The translations under genes and the position numbers were made by a program. Below are positions 1 to 5,239 of a stretch of 5,239 bases of DNA, piece after piece (the first letter of the stretch is position 1; the number at the start of each line of letters is the position of its first letter). The DNA lies in NCBI GenBank assembly GCA_005798925.1, contig SYID01000214.1, positions 1 through 5,239 of the forward strand. The letters run 5' to 3'. The notes below the pieces were generated by a model that searched no databases, was not told the origin of the DNA, and worked only from the letters and a program-made list of their open reading frames with translations. The stretch is from Verrucomicrobiota bacterium (lineage in GTDB: Bacteria > Verrucomicrobiota > Verrucomicrobiia > Opitutales > UBA953).

Positions 1-620
1 ATCTGGTGCGGGTCGAGGGTCGTCTGGGCGCCGGAGACTGCGGCGCAGGTCACGCGGGTGGATTCGCGCGCGATCGGGTCGGCGCTCTGCGGGTCGGCCA
101 GGTCGTCGTGGAAGGCCAGCCAGAGGCTCGTGCAGGCGCCGGCGGAGCCGCCGGCTAAGGCGACCTTGGTCTTGTCGAGATTCCACTCCTTGGCCTTGCT
201 GCGGGTGAACTGCAGGGCGCGCGCGCAGTCGAACATCGGGCCTTTCACCGGCGGGACGAGTCCGTCGGCGGTGGAATCCTTGATCGTGCGGTATTCCACG
301 GACACGACGGAGATGCCGGCGTCGAGGGCCGGCTTGAGCATGCTGCGGACCACCGAGCGGTCGCCGCCGGACCAGCCGCCGCCGTGGATATAGAAAAGCA
401 GGGGCGTGGGCTGGTCGGACTTCGCGCGCCAGAAGTAGATCCGTTGCATGCGGTGCGGACCGTAGGAGACGTTCTCGTCGGGTTCGATCGGGATAGGGTA
501 TTTGCGGAACTCCGGGTCGCCGGCTTTGGGCGCCGCCGGTGACTTGGTCGCCGGGTCGGCGGCAAGGAGCGATACCGCGCCCCAGGTCAGGGCGACGACG
601 GAAGCGAGCAGGGGGTTCAT
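1..620 (-). CDS. Exported alpha/beta hydrolase (esterase/lipase type), C-terminus cut off by window edge
   Basis: The reading frame starts with ATG at 620-618 and stays open to the window edge, giving 206 visible residues. Residues 1 to about 20 form a Sec-type signal peptide (MNPLLASVVA followed by a hydrophobic stretch ending LLA-AD), so the enzyme is probably periplasmic or secreted. HGGGW at residues 79-83 is the oxyanion-hole motif of the HSL/BD-FAE-like esterase group. GGSAG at 157-161 is the nucleophile elbow, with Ser159 the predicted catalytic serine. The acid and histidine of the triad would lie in the missing part; such enzymes are usually about 280-330 residues long. The likely reaction is hydrolysis of a carboxylic ester, for example acetyl or feruloyl groups on a glycan, but the substrate cannot be read from the sequence. 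It follows the DUF4440 gene by 46 bp. The signal peptide and a short AAAGG upstream support this start. The fold is secure; the specificity is not. Confidence 0.9.
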   Translation of the reverse strand, partial: MNPLLASVVALTWGAVSLLAADPATKSPAAPKAGDPEFRKYPIPIEPDENVSYGPHRMQRIYFWRAKSDQPTPLLFYIHGGGWSGGDRSVVRSMLKPALDAGISVVSVEYRTIKDSTADGLVPPVKGPMFDCARALQFTRSKAKEWNLDKTKVALAGGSAGACTSLWLAFHDDLADPQSADPIARESTRVTCAAVSGAQTTLDPHQ

Positions 621-624
621 GTTG

Positions 625-629
625 CCTTT
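625..629 (-). promoter_or_regulatory. Weak Shine-Dalgarno (AAAGG) of the alpha/beta hydrolase gene
   Basis: On the minus strand AAAGG lies 4 nt before the ATG at 620-618. The spacing is shorter than ideal. It is nevertheless the clearest ribosome-binding-like sequence placed directly before any chosen start in the window. The rest of the 46-bp spacer (621-666) shows no convincing promoter or terminator. Confidence 0.4.
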
Positions 630-666
630 GAGACAGTCCAAACCCCCTCCGGTTGCGAGGATAACC

Positions 667-1110
667 TTACTTGGCGGGCGTCGCCGGCGGGACCTTGCAG
701 GATTGCCAGGCAAGGAACTTCCAGTCGCCCTTTTCGAGGCGCCAGACGGCGAGGAAGCTGATGGTGCTTTCGGCCGCGTTGCCTTTGACGACGGCCTTCA
801 CGTCGAACCGTCCGGCCATCAGGGCGATGCCGGGAGCCGGGAAGGTGAAGCTACGCTCCTGATAGGCATACTTGGCATAGGTGGCGGAGCCGTCCGTCAG
901 CGAGGCGATCAGGGTCTCCCGGGTGTCCACCTGCCCGTTGGAGTGCGCGTAGCGCAGTTCGGGCGAAAGCACCGCGGCGAGTTTCTCGCGCGTCGGCGCC
1001 AGCATGGCCGCGACGCGGGCGTCGTCCGCCGCGGTCACGCGGGCGAGTTCGGGGTGCTCGGCGGCCGAGCAGCCGAGGGCGAGGAAGAAGGCGAGGAGGA
1101 GGGGGCGCAT
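667..1110 (-). CDS. Small exported DUF4440 / NTF2-like (SnoaL-like fold) protein
   Basis: This encodes 147 residues. The start at 1110 is preferred over an upstream in-frame ATG at 1215 because residues 1-17 then form a clean signal peptide (MRPLLLAFFLALGCSAA). The longer form would also put repeat-derived residues in front of it. Cys14 sits in ALGC, a poor match to a lipobox, so either lipoprotein processing or ordinary cleavage near SAA-E is possible. The mature part fits the DUF4440/NTF2-like cone fold: a helical start (about 22-49), the motif LRYAHSNGQVDT (52-63), a helix around ETLIASL, then strands ending in SFLAVWRLEKGDWKFLAWQSC (118-138). Relatives occur as stand-alone secreted or periplasmic proteins of unknown role; some family members bind small ligands or act as isomerases, and no catalytic residue can be assigned here. 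No Shine-Dalgarno is visible; the 5' flank is repeat DNA. The family call is fairly sure, the function unknown. Confidence 0.85.
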   Translation of the reverse strand: MRPLLLAFFLALGCSAAEHPELARVTAADDARVAAMLAPTREKLAAVLSPELRYAHSNGQVDTRETLIASLTDGSATYAKYAYQERSFTFPAPGIALMAGRFDVKAVVKGNAAESTISFLAVWRLEKGDWKFLAWQSCKVPPATPAK

Positions 1111-1115
1111 GGGTG

Positions 1116-1157
1116 TGAAAGATGGATGATGAAAGATGGTGGATGAATGATGAAAGT
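1116..1157 (+). repeat. Tandem array of six 7-bp repeats (TGAAAGA-like)
   Basis: Six consecutive heptamers fill 1116-1157. They are TGAAAGA twice, variants TGGATGA, TGGTGGA and TGAATGA, and a terminal TGAAAGT. Every unit starts TG, and all but the last end GA. TGAAAG recurs at 1116, 1130 and 1151, that is at intervals of 14 and 21 bp, both multiples of seven. Read on the minus strand the array lies directly before the start codon of the DUF4440 gene, leaving only CACCC between them, and takes the place of a recognisable ribosome binding site. Because 21 bp is three units, a spurious reading frame here yields a Phe-Ile-Ile-His periodic peptide. The function is unknown. Confidence 0.75.
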
Positions 1158-1214
1158 CAGAGGGGTAAGGTGAGGGATTGAGATCAGGTGTCTCGGCAGG
1201 GGTATGGGGGCGCA

Positions 1215-1242
1215 TCCTTTATCTTCCATCTTTCATCAGCCT
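1215..1242 (-). repeat. Inverted counterpart of the 7-bp repeat array, overlapping the methyltransferase stop
   Basis: Read on the minus strand from 1242 down to 1215 there are four heptamers: AGGCTGA, TGAAAGA, TGGAAGA and TAAAGGA. They match the 1116-1157 array in sequence style and register but have opposite orientation. The TGA stop codon of the methyltransferase (1238-1236) is the end of the first unit, so the array runs into the gene's 3' end. The two arrays are separated by 57 bp (1158-1214) with no repeat units. Confidence 0.65.
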
Positions 1243-2273
1243 TTCACCGCCGTGACGATGCTGCGGTCGCAGGCGGTGTCTTGGTGGCGGACGTCGCCGA
1301 AGCCGGCTTCGGTCAGGAGTTCGCGCATCTCGCCGGTGCCGTAGCAGCGGCCTTCGGTGACGCTCATCAGGAGGGCGGAGTAGGCCGCCACGGCGGCCGG
1401 GCCGGTCTTATCTTCGTTCAGGTGGGCGTCGTGGACGATCAGCAGTCCGCCCTTGGGCAAGGCCTTGGCCGAGGCGGCCAGGAGGAAGCGCACCTTATCG
1501 GTGTCCCAGTCATGCAGGACGTTGGAGAACAGGTGGACGTCGTAGCCGCCCGGCAGGGCCTCGGTGAACATGTCGCCGGCCGTGACGTCGACCCGGTCCT
1601 GGAAGCCGCGCTTGGCGATCATCTTGCGGGTGATGCCGTCGACCGGGGCGCGTTCGAAGACCGTGGCGGTGAGCCTGGGGTGATTGGCGACGAGCGCGCA
1701 GGCATAGATGCCCGAGCCTCCCGCGATATCGAGCAGGCGGGTGCGCGTGCCGATCGGCGAAGCTTTGGCCATGGCGGGGCCTAGGGTGAAGCCGCGCGAG
1801 TCCATGGCAGCGGTGAAGCTGGTCGCGAACGCATCGGTGAGCATCGCTTCGCTCCAGGGCTTCTCGTCCTTGTAGCTGCCCCAGTTGGCGGGCTTATCGG
1901 TCTTCAGGATGACGATGAAGTCCTTCACCACCGGGCGGTCCTTCAGGGAAGCGTAGTAGGGCCCGAGGAAGGTGGCCGAAGTGCTGACGAGGTGCTCTCG
2001 GCCGAGCGGAGTGACGGAGTAGAATCCGTTCTTCAATTCGAGGAAGCCGTTGGCCGCGAAGAGCGTCAGCATCACGTCGGTCGGCCGTCGGTGCGTACCC
2101 AAGTCGCGGCAGACCGTGGCGAGATCGGAAGGCTTGGCGGCAAGCTTCGTGAAGAGGTCGAACTCCGTGATCGCGGCGGCGATCAGGTCGACCGCGTAAA
2201 GGCCGTCGCGGAAGCGGTAGATTTCCAGCGGGTCGTGAGCGGGCGCGCGGGTGAGGTCGAGCGGGGCGGACAT
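1236..2273 (-). CDS. SAM-dependent O-methyltransferase, Methyltransf_2 type with N-terminal dimerisation domain
   Basis: This encodes 345 residues, the usual length for this family. The N-terminal part (about 15-95) is a helical winged-helix/dimerisation domain (YRFRDGLYAVDLIAAAITEF). The C-terminal part is a Rossmann methyltransferase. Motif I is LDIAGGSG at 181-188, the acidic residue binding the SAM ribose is probably Glu207 in VFER, and AGDMF at 232-236 follows. LHDWD at 253-257 contains His254, the position of the catalytic base in plant and bacterial O-methyltransferases of this family. The product should transfer a methyl group from SAM to a hydroxyl of a small, often aromatic, molecule in the cytoplasm; the acceptor cannot be predicted. 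No signal peptide is present. The ATG at 2273 has no Shine-Dalgarno. An in-frame GTG at 2288, preceded at 8 nt by AAGGG, and a GTG at 2315 are alternatives. It lies 56 bp after the sulfatase. Confidence 0.9.
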   Translation of the reverse strand: MSAPLDLTRAPAHDPLEIYRFRDGLYAVDLIAAAITEFDLFTKLAAKPSDLATVCRDLGTHRRPTDVMLTLFAANGFLELKNGFYSVTPLGREHLVSTSATFLGPYYASLKDRPVVKDFIVILKTDKPANWGSYKDEKPWSEAMLTDAFATSFTAAMDSRGFTLGPAMAKASPIGTRTRLLDIAGGSGIYACALVANHPRLTATVFERAPVDGITRKMIAKRGFQDRVDVTAGDMFTEALPGGYDVHLFSNVLHDWDTDKVRFLLAASAKALPKGGLLIVHDAHLNEDKTGPAAVAAYSALLMSVTEGRCYGTGEMRELLTEAGFGDVRHQDTACDRSIVTAVKG

Positions 2274-2275
2274 GG

Positions 2276-2303
2276 GCAAGGGCTGCACGATGACAGCCCT
2301 TGC
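2276..2303. promoter_or_regulatory. Perfect 10-bp inverted repeat (hairpin) just before the methyltransferase start
   Basis: GCAAGGGCTG at 2276-2285 is the exact reverse complement of CAGCCCTTGC at 2294-2303, with an 8-nt loop. In the minus-strand transcript the stem ends 2 nt before the ATG at 2273. The 5' arm contains AAGGG, a Shine-Dalgarno-like sequence, and an in-frame GTG lies at the end of the loop. No U-tract follows the stem in either direction, so it does not look like a standard intrinsic terminator. A translation-controlling leader hairpin or a dimeric regulator site are both possible. Confidence 0.6.
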
Positions 2304-2329
2304 GGAGAAAACCACCTGTTTTCGTCGGC

Positions 2330-3772
2330 TTACTTGGCCTTTTTCTTTTTACCGGCCTTCTTCTTGGCGCCCTCTTCGCCTTCGGCGCCGGGCTTATCGG
2401 CGAAGTCGGGGATCTTGAAGGCGATGGCCTTGGCCTGCCTTTCGTATTCCGCTTCGAGCTGCTTGCGCAGGTCGGCGTAGGCCGGGTCGGCGGCGAGGTT
2501 CTTCAGCTCGTAGGGGTCGGTCTTGAGGTCGAAGACCTCGGTCCACTCGTCGTGTCCCGGATATTTGATCAGCTTGGCGTCGGTGGTGCGGACGGCGGTC
2601 GTCAGCGGCACGTTGGCGTATCCCTTTTCGAAGAAGTAGCAGTAGAAGAAGCTCTCGCGCCAATCGGCGGGCTTCCCTTCCAGGAGAGGCTTCCAGCTGC
2701 GTCCGTGCATGGCGGCGGGCACCGGCTGGCCTGCCAGGTCGAGGAAGGTCGCGGCGGGATCGACGTTGAGGACCATGCGGTCGTCGGTCCGGCCGGCCTT
2801 CACGGCGCGAGGGTAGCGCACCAGCATCGGGATGCGCAGCGCCTCCTCGTAGGCCGTGCGCTTGTCGCCGAGGTTGTGCTCGCCGAGGTAGTAGCCGTTG
2901 TCGCTCGAGAAGACGAAGACCGTATCCTCGGACAGTCCGAGCTCATCCAGTGTCTTGAGCAGCTTGCCCACGTTGTCGTCGACCCCGTTGATCCCGCGGA
3001 ACATGCCGAGGTTGGTCGGGACCTCCTTGGCGTCGGTCTGCTTGCCCTTGGCGCCTTTCGGGCCCGCGGCCGCATAGATCGCGGGCACGCCGTAATTGGG
3101 CACGTTACGGGCCAGCGCGCCTTCGTAGGCCTTTTCATGACGCGGCGGGGGCGTGAACGGCCCGTGGCAGGTCTTGAGGCCGAGGATCATCAGGAAAGGC
3201 CTGTCCTTGTTGGCCTTGATGAAGTTCGCCGCATACTCCGTGGTCACGTCGTCGACGAAGCCTTTGCTCGGGGTCTTGACGCCGTCGACCTCGATCGGGC
3301 AGTCGAAGTAGACCCCTTGGCCGGTGAAGCTCGCGGACGTGTCGAAACCCGGACGTTTGCCGGACTGGTTGCCGTGGTGCCATTTGCCGAAGTAGCCCGA
3401 GACATAGCCGGCGGGACGGAGCAGGGCGGCGACCGAGAGGTTGCCTTCGGGGTGAGGCGTGTGGTTGTTCGTCACGCCGTTGACGTGGCCGTATTGGCCC
3501 GTGACGAGCGATGCGCGCGACGGGGCGCAGAGCGAGTTCACCACGAAGGCGTTGCGGAAGCGGAGACCTTCGTGGGCGAGGCGGTCGAGGTTCGGTGTCT
3601 TGAGCCAAGGGAAGCGGCCTTTCTCTCCCTGTTCCTTCTGGACGACCCCGAGCGCGTCCCAGCGCTGGTCGTCGGTGAAGACGTAGACAAAGTTCGGCTT
3701 GCGGTCGGCGGCGCAGAGCGAGGCGAAGGTCAGGCAGAGCAGGGCGCGCAGGGGGATGCGCGGGATGGGCAT
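2330..3772 (-). CDS. Secreted type I (formylglycine) sulfatase, arylsulfatase A-like superfamily
   Basis: This encodes 480 residues, normal for an S1 sulfatase. Residues 1-22 are a signal peptide (MPIPRIPLRALLCLTFASLC then AAD), which decides the start. VFTDDQ at 31-36 supplies the metal-binding Asp34/Asp35. CAPSR at 82-86 is the sulfatase signature, with Cys82 to be oxidised to formylglycine. GKWHHG at 129-134 gives Lys130 and His132; His203 lies in TCHGPF; SSDNG at 289-293 gives Asp291/Asn292; Lys304 lies in LGDKRT. All expected active-site residues are present. The stretch GFDTSASFTGQGVYFD and the later RHEKAYEG resemble bacterial glycan sulfatases of the N-acetylglucosamine-6-sulfatase/S1_11-like group, but substrate is uncertain. 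It should remove sulfate esters from a polysaccharide outside the cytoplasm. The C-terminus (about 459-480) is an unusual acidic then lysine-rich tail. No maturase gene is in view. It lies 53 bp downstream of the cytochrome gene. Confidence 0.95.
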   Translation of the reverse strand: MPIPRIPLRALLCLTFASLCAADRKPNFVYVFTDDQRWDALGVVQKEQGEKGRFPWLKTPNLDRLAHEGLRFRNAFVVNSLCAPSRASLVTGQYGHVNGVTNNHTPHPEGNLSVAALLRPAGYVSGYFGKWHHGNQSGKRPGFDTSASFTGQGVYFDCPIEVDGVKTPSKGFVDDVTTEYAANFIKANKDRPFLMILGLKTCHGPFTPPPRHEKAYEGALARNVPNYGVPAIYAAAGPKGAKGKQTDAKEVPTNLGMFRGINGVDDNVGKLLKTLDELGLSEDTVFVFSSDNGYYLGEHNLGDKRTAYEEALRIPMLVRYPRAVKAGRTDDRMVLNVDPAATFLDLAGQPVPAAMHGRSWKPLLEGKPADWRESFFYCYFFEKGYANVPLTTAVRTTDAKLIKYPGHDEWTEVFDLKTDPYELKNLAADPAYADLRKQLEAEYERQAKAIAFKIPDFADKPGAEGEEGAKKKAGKKKKAK

Positions 3773-3785
3773 GCCTATCTAACAG

Positions 3786-3823
3786 CTCCGGAGGGCGGGA
3801 GTTGCGAGCAATCTCCGCCGGAG
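3786..3823. promoter_or_regulatory. Imperfect hairpin in the cytochrome c/sulfatase spacer
   Basis: CTCCGG at 3786-3791 pairs with CCGGAG at 3818-3823. An inner GCGG/CCGC and a TTG-CGAG-CAA apex (3802-3811) can also pair, with G-U pairs and mismatches between. The structure fills most of the 53-bp gap between the cytochrome stop (3826) and the sulfatase start (3772). There is no T-run after it in the minus direction, so it is at best a weak terminator, a processing site or a leader structure of the sulfatase mRNA. Confidence 0.35.
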
Positions 3824-3825
3824 GC

Positions 3826-5239
3826 TCACTTCAGCGTCCGGATGTAGAGGACCAGCGAGTCGACCTGGGCGTCGGTGAGGACGCCGGCGAAGCTGGGCAT
3901 GGCGAACTCGGACTTCACGAAGGAGGCGTGCTTCTTGGCGTTGGGTTCGAGGATCGATTCGCGCAGGTAGGCCGCGTCGACGGTCGTCGAACCTTTCTTG
4001 CCTTTGTCGGTGACGTAGTCGCGCTTGGCCCCGAAGAGGCCCTTCCACTTGGGCCCGACGTTGCTCATGGCGGTGTCAGTGACGGAGTGGCAGGCGACGC
4101 AGCCGAACATGGTGGCGAGGCGCTGGCCTTCCTGGGCGGAGACGACTTCGGCTTTCTTCGCGACCGCGGCGCGCGGGGTGAGGTCGATTTCGATCGGACC
4201 GAAGCCCTCGGCGACCGGATCGAACTTCGTGAGCTCGTAGGGGGTGGTGTAAGCGTTGGCGCGCATCTCGGCGCCGGCCGAGGAGGCGAGGTCCCAGCCG
4301 ATCCGGAGCTGCTCGACCGGCTGCAGGCCGGGGACGCCGATGAAGACGCTCTTGCCGTCCAGACTAAGGTAGGCGCTGCTGGCGGTCAGCCAGTCGTTGC
4401 CGGTCTTGCCGTCGGCCTTGTATTGGGCCGAGCCGTAGGAAGGGGCCCGCTTGTAGCGCCAGGTCGCGAGCGAGTAGTTCTCCGGGTTGGCGGCCTTGGC
4501 CGGATCGAGGGCGACGTCGAAGCGCAGCAGGATGCCGCGGTCGGTCGGGATGATCTCGCGCGGGGTGAGCGACGGCGCGCCGGTGTAGCGGACGCGTTCG
4601 ATGCCCGTCAGGGTGTCGAGGGTGTTGCCCCAGCCGGCGATCTGGAAGCCGGCGACATAGAGCTGTCCGTCGACGGGATTGACGGAGCCGTTGAGGGGCG
4701 GGGAGGCGAAGCCTTTGGCGACGCTGACGACGCTGGCCTGGGGCTTGGCGCCGCGGTGGTTCCAGAGCACGCGCAGGAGGTCCGGCTGGTTGAAGCAGAT
4801 CTGCACCATCTGGTCGTTGAGCGGACCCATCTGGGCGTCGACCAACCAGACCTGCGAGAGGGCGGAGGCGTTGACCGCATGCGGAATCCAAGAAAGCGGA
4901 GCGGCGATCGGGGCCGGGTAGCTTTCTTTCGGAAGCTTATCGCTGAGGAAGCCGTAGAACTGGTCGCCTTCGATGATGTGCAGCGGGGTGCTCGGGATGT
5001 AGTGGCCCTGTTGGTCGCTCGAGACGACGAGACCGGTGCGCGGATGGACGGAGATGTTCGGCTGGCGGAGGCCATAGCCGAGGCGGGTGGCGGTGCGTCC
5101 GTCGGCGGAGAGGCGCAGGACGCTGCCGTTGTGCTTGCCGATGGTCGTCGCTTCCTGGCCGCCTTTGGCGATCACGAACTCGCCCTTCGGTCCGAGTCGT
5201 AGGGTGCTGGGGAATTCGCGCATGTCGGCCGTCTGCGCG
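3826..5239 (-). CDS. Beta-propeller (sorbosone/PQQ-dehydrogenase-like) protein with C-terminal cytochrome c domain, N-terminus off the window
   Basis: The frame is open to the window edge. An internal Met at 5223 is unlikely to be the start because at least five in-frame codons (A-Q-T-A-D) precede it and the fragment begins in mid-domain. Numbering from that Met, about 1-215 is propeller-like: GPKGEFVIA, NISVHPRTGLVVSSDQQG, NPVDGQLYVAGFQIAGWG. About 220-335 is a beta-rich region (ILLRFDVALDPAKAANPENY) of the kind inserted in large PVC-group proteins. About 362-465 is a class I cytochrome c domain: CVACH at 375-379 binds heme covalently, His379 is one axial ligand, NVGPKWKGLFG follows, and Met442 in FAMPSF is the likely second ligand. 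It resembles the cytochrome c domain found on some CoxB proteins. It probably acts in the periplasm, oxidising a sugar or alcohol, or sensing, and passing electrons to heme. The substrate and the exact N-terminal family are unknown. Confidence 0.88.
   Translation of the reverse strand, partial: AQTADMREFPSTLRLGPKGEFVIAKGGQEATTIGKHNGSVLRLSADGRTATRLGYGLRQPNISVHPRTGLVVSSDQQGHYIPSTPLHIIEGDQFYGFLSDKLPKESYPAPIAAPLSWIPHAVNASALSQVWLVDAQMGPLNDQMVQICFNQPDLLRVLWNHRGAKPQASVVSVAKGFASPPLNGSVNPVDGQLYVAGFQIAGWGNTLDTLTGIERVRYTGAPSLTPREIIPTDRGILLRFDVALDPAKAANPENYSLATWRYKRAPSYGSAQYKADGKTGNDWLTASSAYLSLDGKSVFIGVPGLQPVEQLRIGWDLASSAGAEMRANAYTTPYELTKFDPVAEGFGPIEIDLTPRAAVAKKAEVVSAQEGQRLATMFGCVACHSVTDTAMSNVGPKWKGLFGAKRDYVTDKGKKGSTTVDAAYLRESILEPNAKKHASFVKSEFAMPSFAGVLTDAQVDSLVLYIRTLK

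Larger units (their letters stand above)
1115..1247. repeat. 133-bp imperfect inverted repeat spanning the methyltransferase/DUF4440 spacer
   Basis: A perfect 13-bp arm TGATGAAAGATGG at 1127-1139 is matched by its reverse complement CCATCTTTCATCA at 1226-1238. An outer 7-bp pair, GTGAAAG at 1115-1121 and CTTTCAC at 1241-1247, extends it after a small asymmetric interruption. The loop between the inner arms is 86 bp. The structure begins 4 bp outside the DUF4440 start codon and ends 9 bp inside the methyltransferase coding region. It could fold in RNA, or be the remains of a small non-autonomous element with terminal inverted repeats. No flanking target duplication was seen. It may simply reflect the two opposed heptamer arrays. 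Confidence 0.6.

Noticed and set aside
138..155. Perfect 8-bp inverted repeat with a 2-bp spacer (GCCGGCGG / CCGCCGGC).
   Set aside because: It falls exactly on the codons of the Gly-Gly-Ser-Ala-Gly nucleophile elbow; GGC/GCC/TCC codon choice explains the palindrome without a regulatory role.
1035..1229. Minus-strand frame of 64 codons with a Phe-Ile-Ile-His periodic stretch.
   Set aside because: It overlaps the DUF4440 gene in another frame, and its periodic part comes from the 7-bp DNA repeats, so it is a repeat artefact and not a protein.
1111..1235. Search for a sigma-70 promoter before the DUF4440 gene.
   Set aside because: No pair resembling TTGACA and TATAAT at sensible spacing was seen; the sequence is repeat-dominated, so no promoter is called.
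2276..2303. Intrinsic terminator for the sulfatase gene.
   Set aside because: The stem is strong, but no run of T follows it on the minus strand, where it runs straight into the methyltransferase start codon.
2300..3847. Very long plus-strand open frame (515 codons) opposite the sulfatase, with a hydrophobic start resembling a membrane segment.
   Set aside because: The minus strand carries a complete sulfatase with every active-site motif. The hydrophobic start is only the antisense of the lysine-rich tail codons, and the rest is Val/Gly/Asp/Arg-rich with no recognisable domain. Long antisense frames are expected in high-GC genes.
3802..5202. Plus-strand open frame (466 codons) opposite the propeller-cytochrome gene.
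   Set aside because: It is antisense to a well-supported coding region with CxxCH and propeller motifs. Its composition is that of a codon-bias shadow (Gly, Val, Asp, Glu, Arg), with no signal or domain.

Overview
This is a high-G+C bacterial window, by eye clearly above 60% G+C. All five supported genes lie on the minus strand, so transcription runs from position 5239 towards 1. In order they are: a beta-propeller protein with a C-terminal cytochrome c domain (5' end off the window), a secreted type I sulfatase, an O-methyltransferase of the Methyltransf_2 type, a small exported DUF4440/NTF2-like protein, and an exported alpha/beta hydrolase (3' end off the window). A secreted formylglycine sulfatase, a propeller-cytochrome c fusion, a DUF4440 protein with a YAHSNG-type motif and HIH-rich intergenic repeats together suggest the PVC group. 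Verrucomicrobiota, perhaps an Opitutales relative, is the best guess. This is inference from protein style; there is no rRNA or other marker gene here.

Layout: 5239-3826 propeller-cytochrome c; 3825-3773 a 53-bp spacer with an imperfect hairpin; 3772-2330 sulfatase; 2329-2274 a 56-bp spacer with a perfect 10-bp hairpin abutting the next start; 2273-1236 methyltransferase; 1235-1111 a 125-bp spacer, the longest gap, filled at both ends by inverted arrays of a 7-bp repeat; 1110-667 DUF4440 protein; 666-621 a 46-bp spacer with a weak ribosome binding site; 620-1 alpha/beta hydrolase. No stretch above 300 bp lacks a gene. I saw no tRNA, rRNA, CRISPR array, transposase or convincing sigma-70 promoter.

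Functionally, four of the five products carry, or belong to types that usually carry, an export signal. The sulfatase plus a carboxylic-ester hydrolase fits stripping of sulfate and acyl groups from an external polysaccharide, and the propeller-cytochrome c fits a periplasmic redox enzyme. The methyltransferase is the only clearly cytoplasmic product, and its place in such a pathway is not obvious. The genes are co-oriented with short gaps, so co-transcription is plausible, but the structured spacers suggest that expression may be tuned or broken between genes.

The window is mostly an ordinary accessory or catabolic region. The parts that deserve a second look are non-coding: the heptamer arrays at 1116-1157 and 1215-1242, and the hairpin at 2276-2303, which sits over a possible ribosome binding site and alternative start of the methyltransferase.
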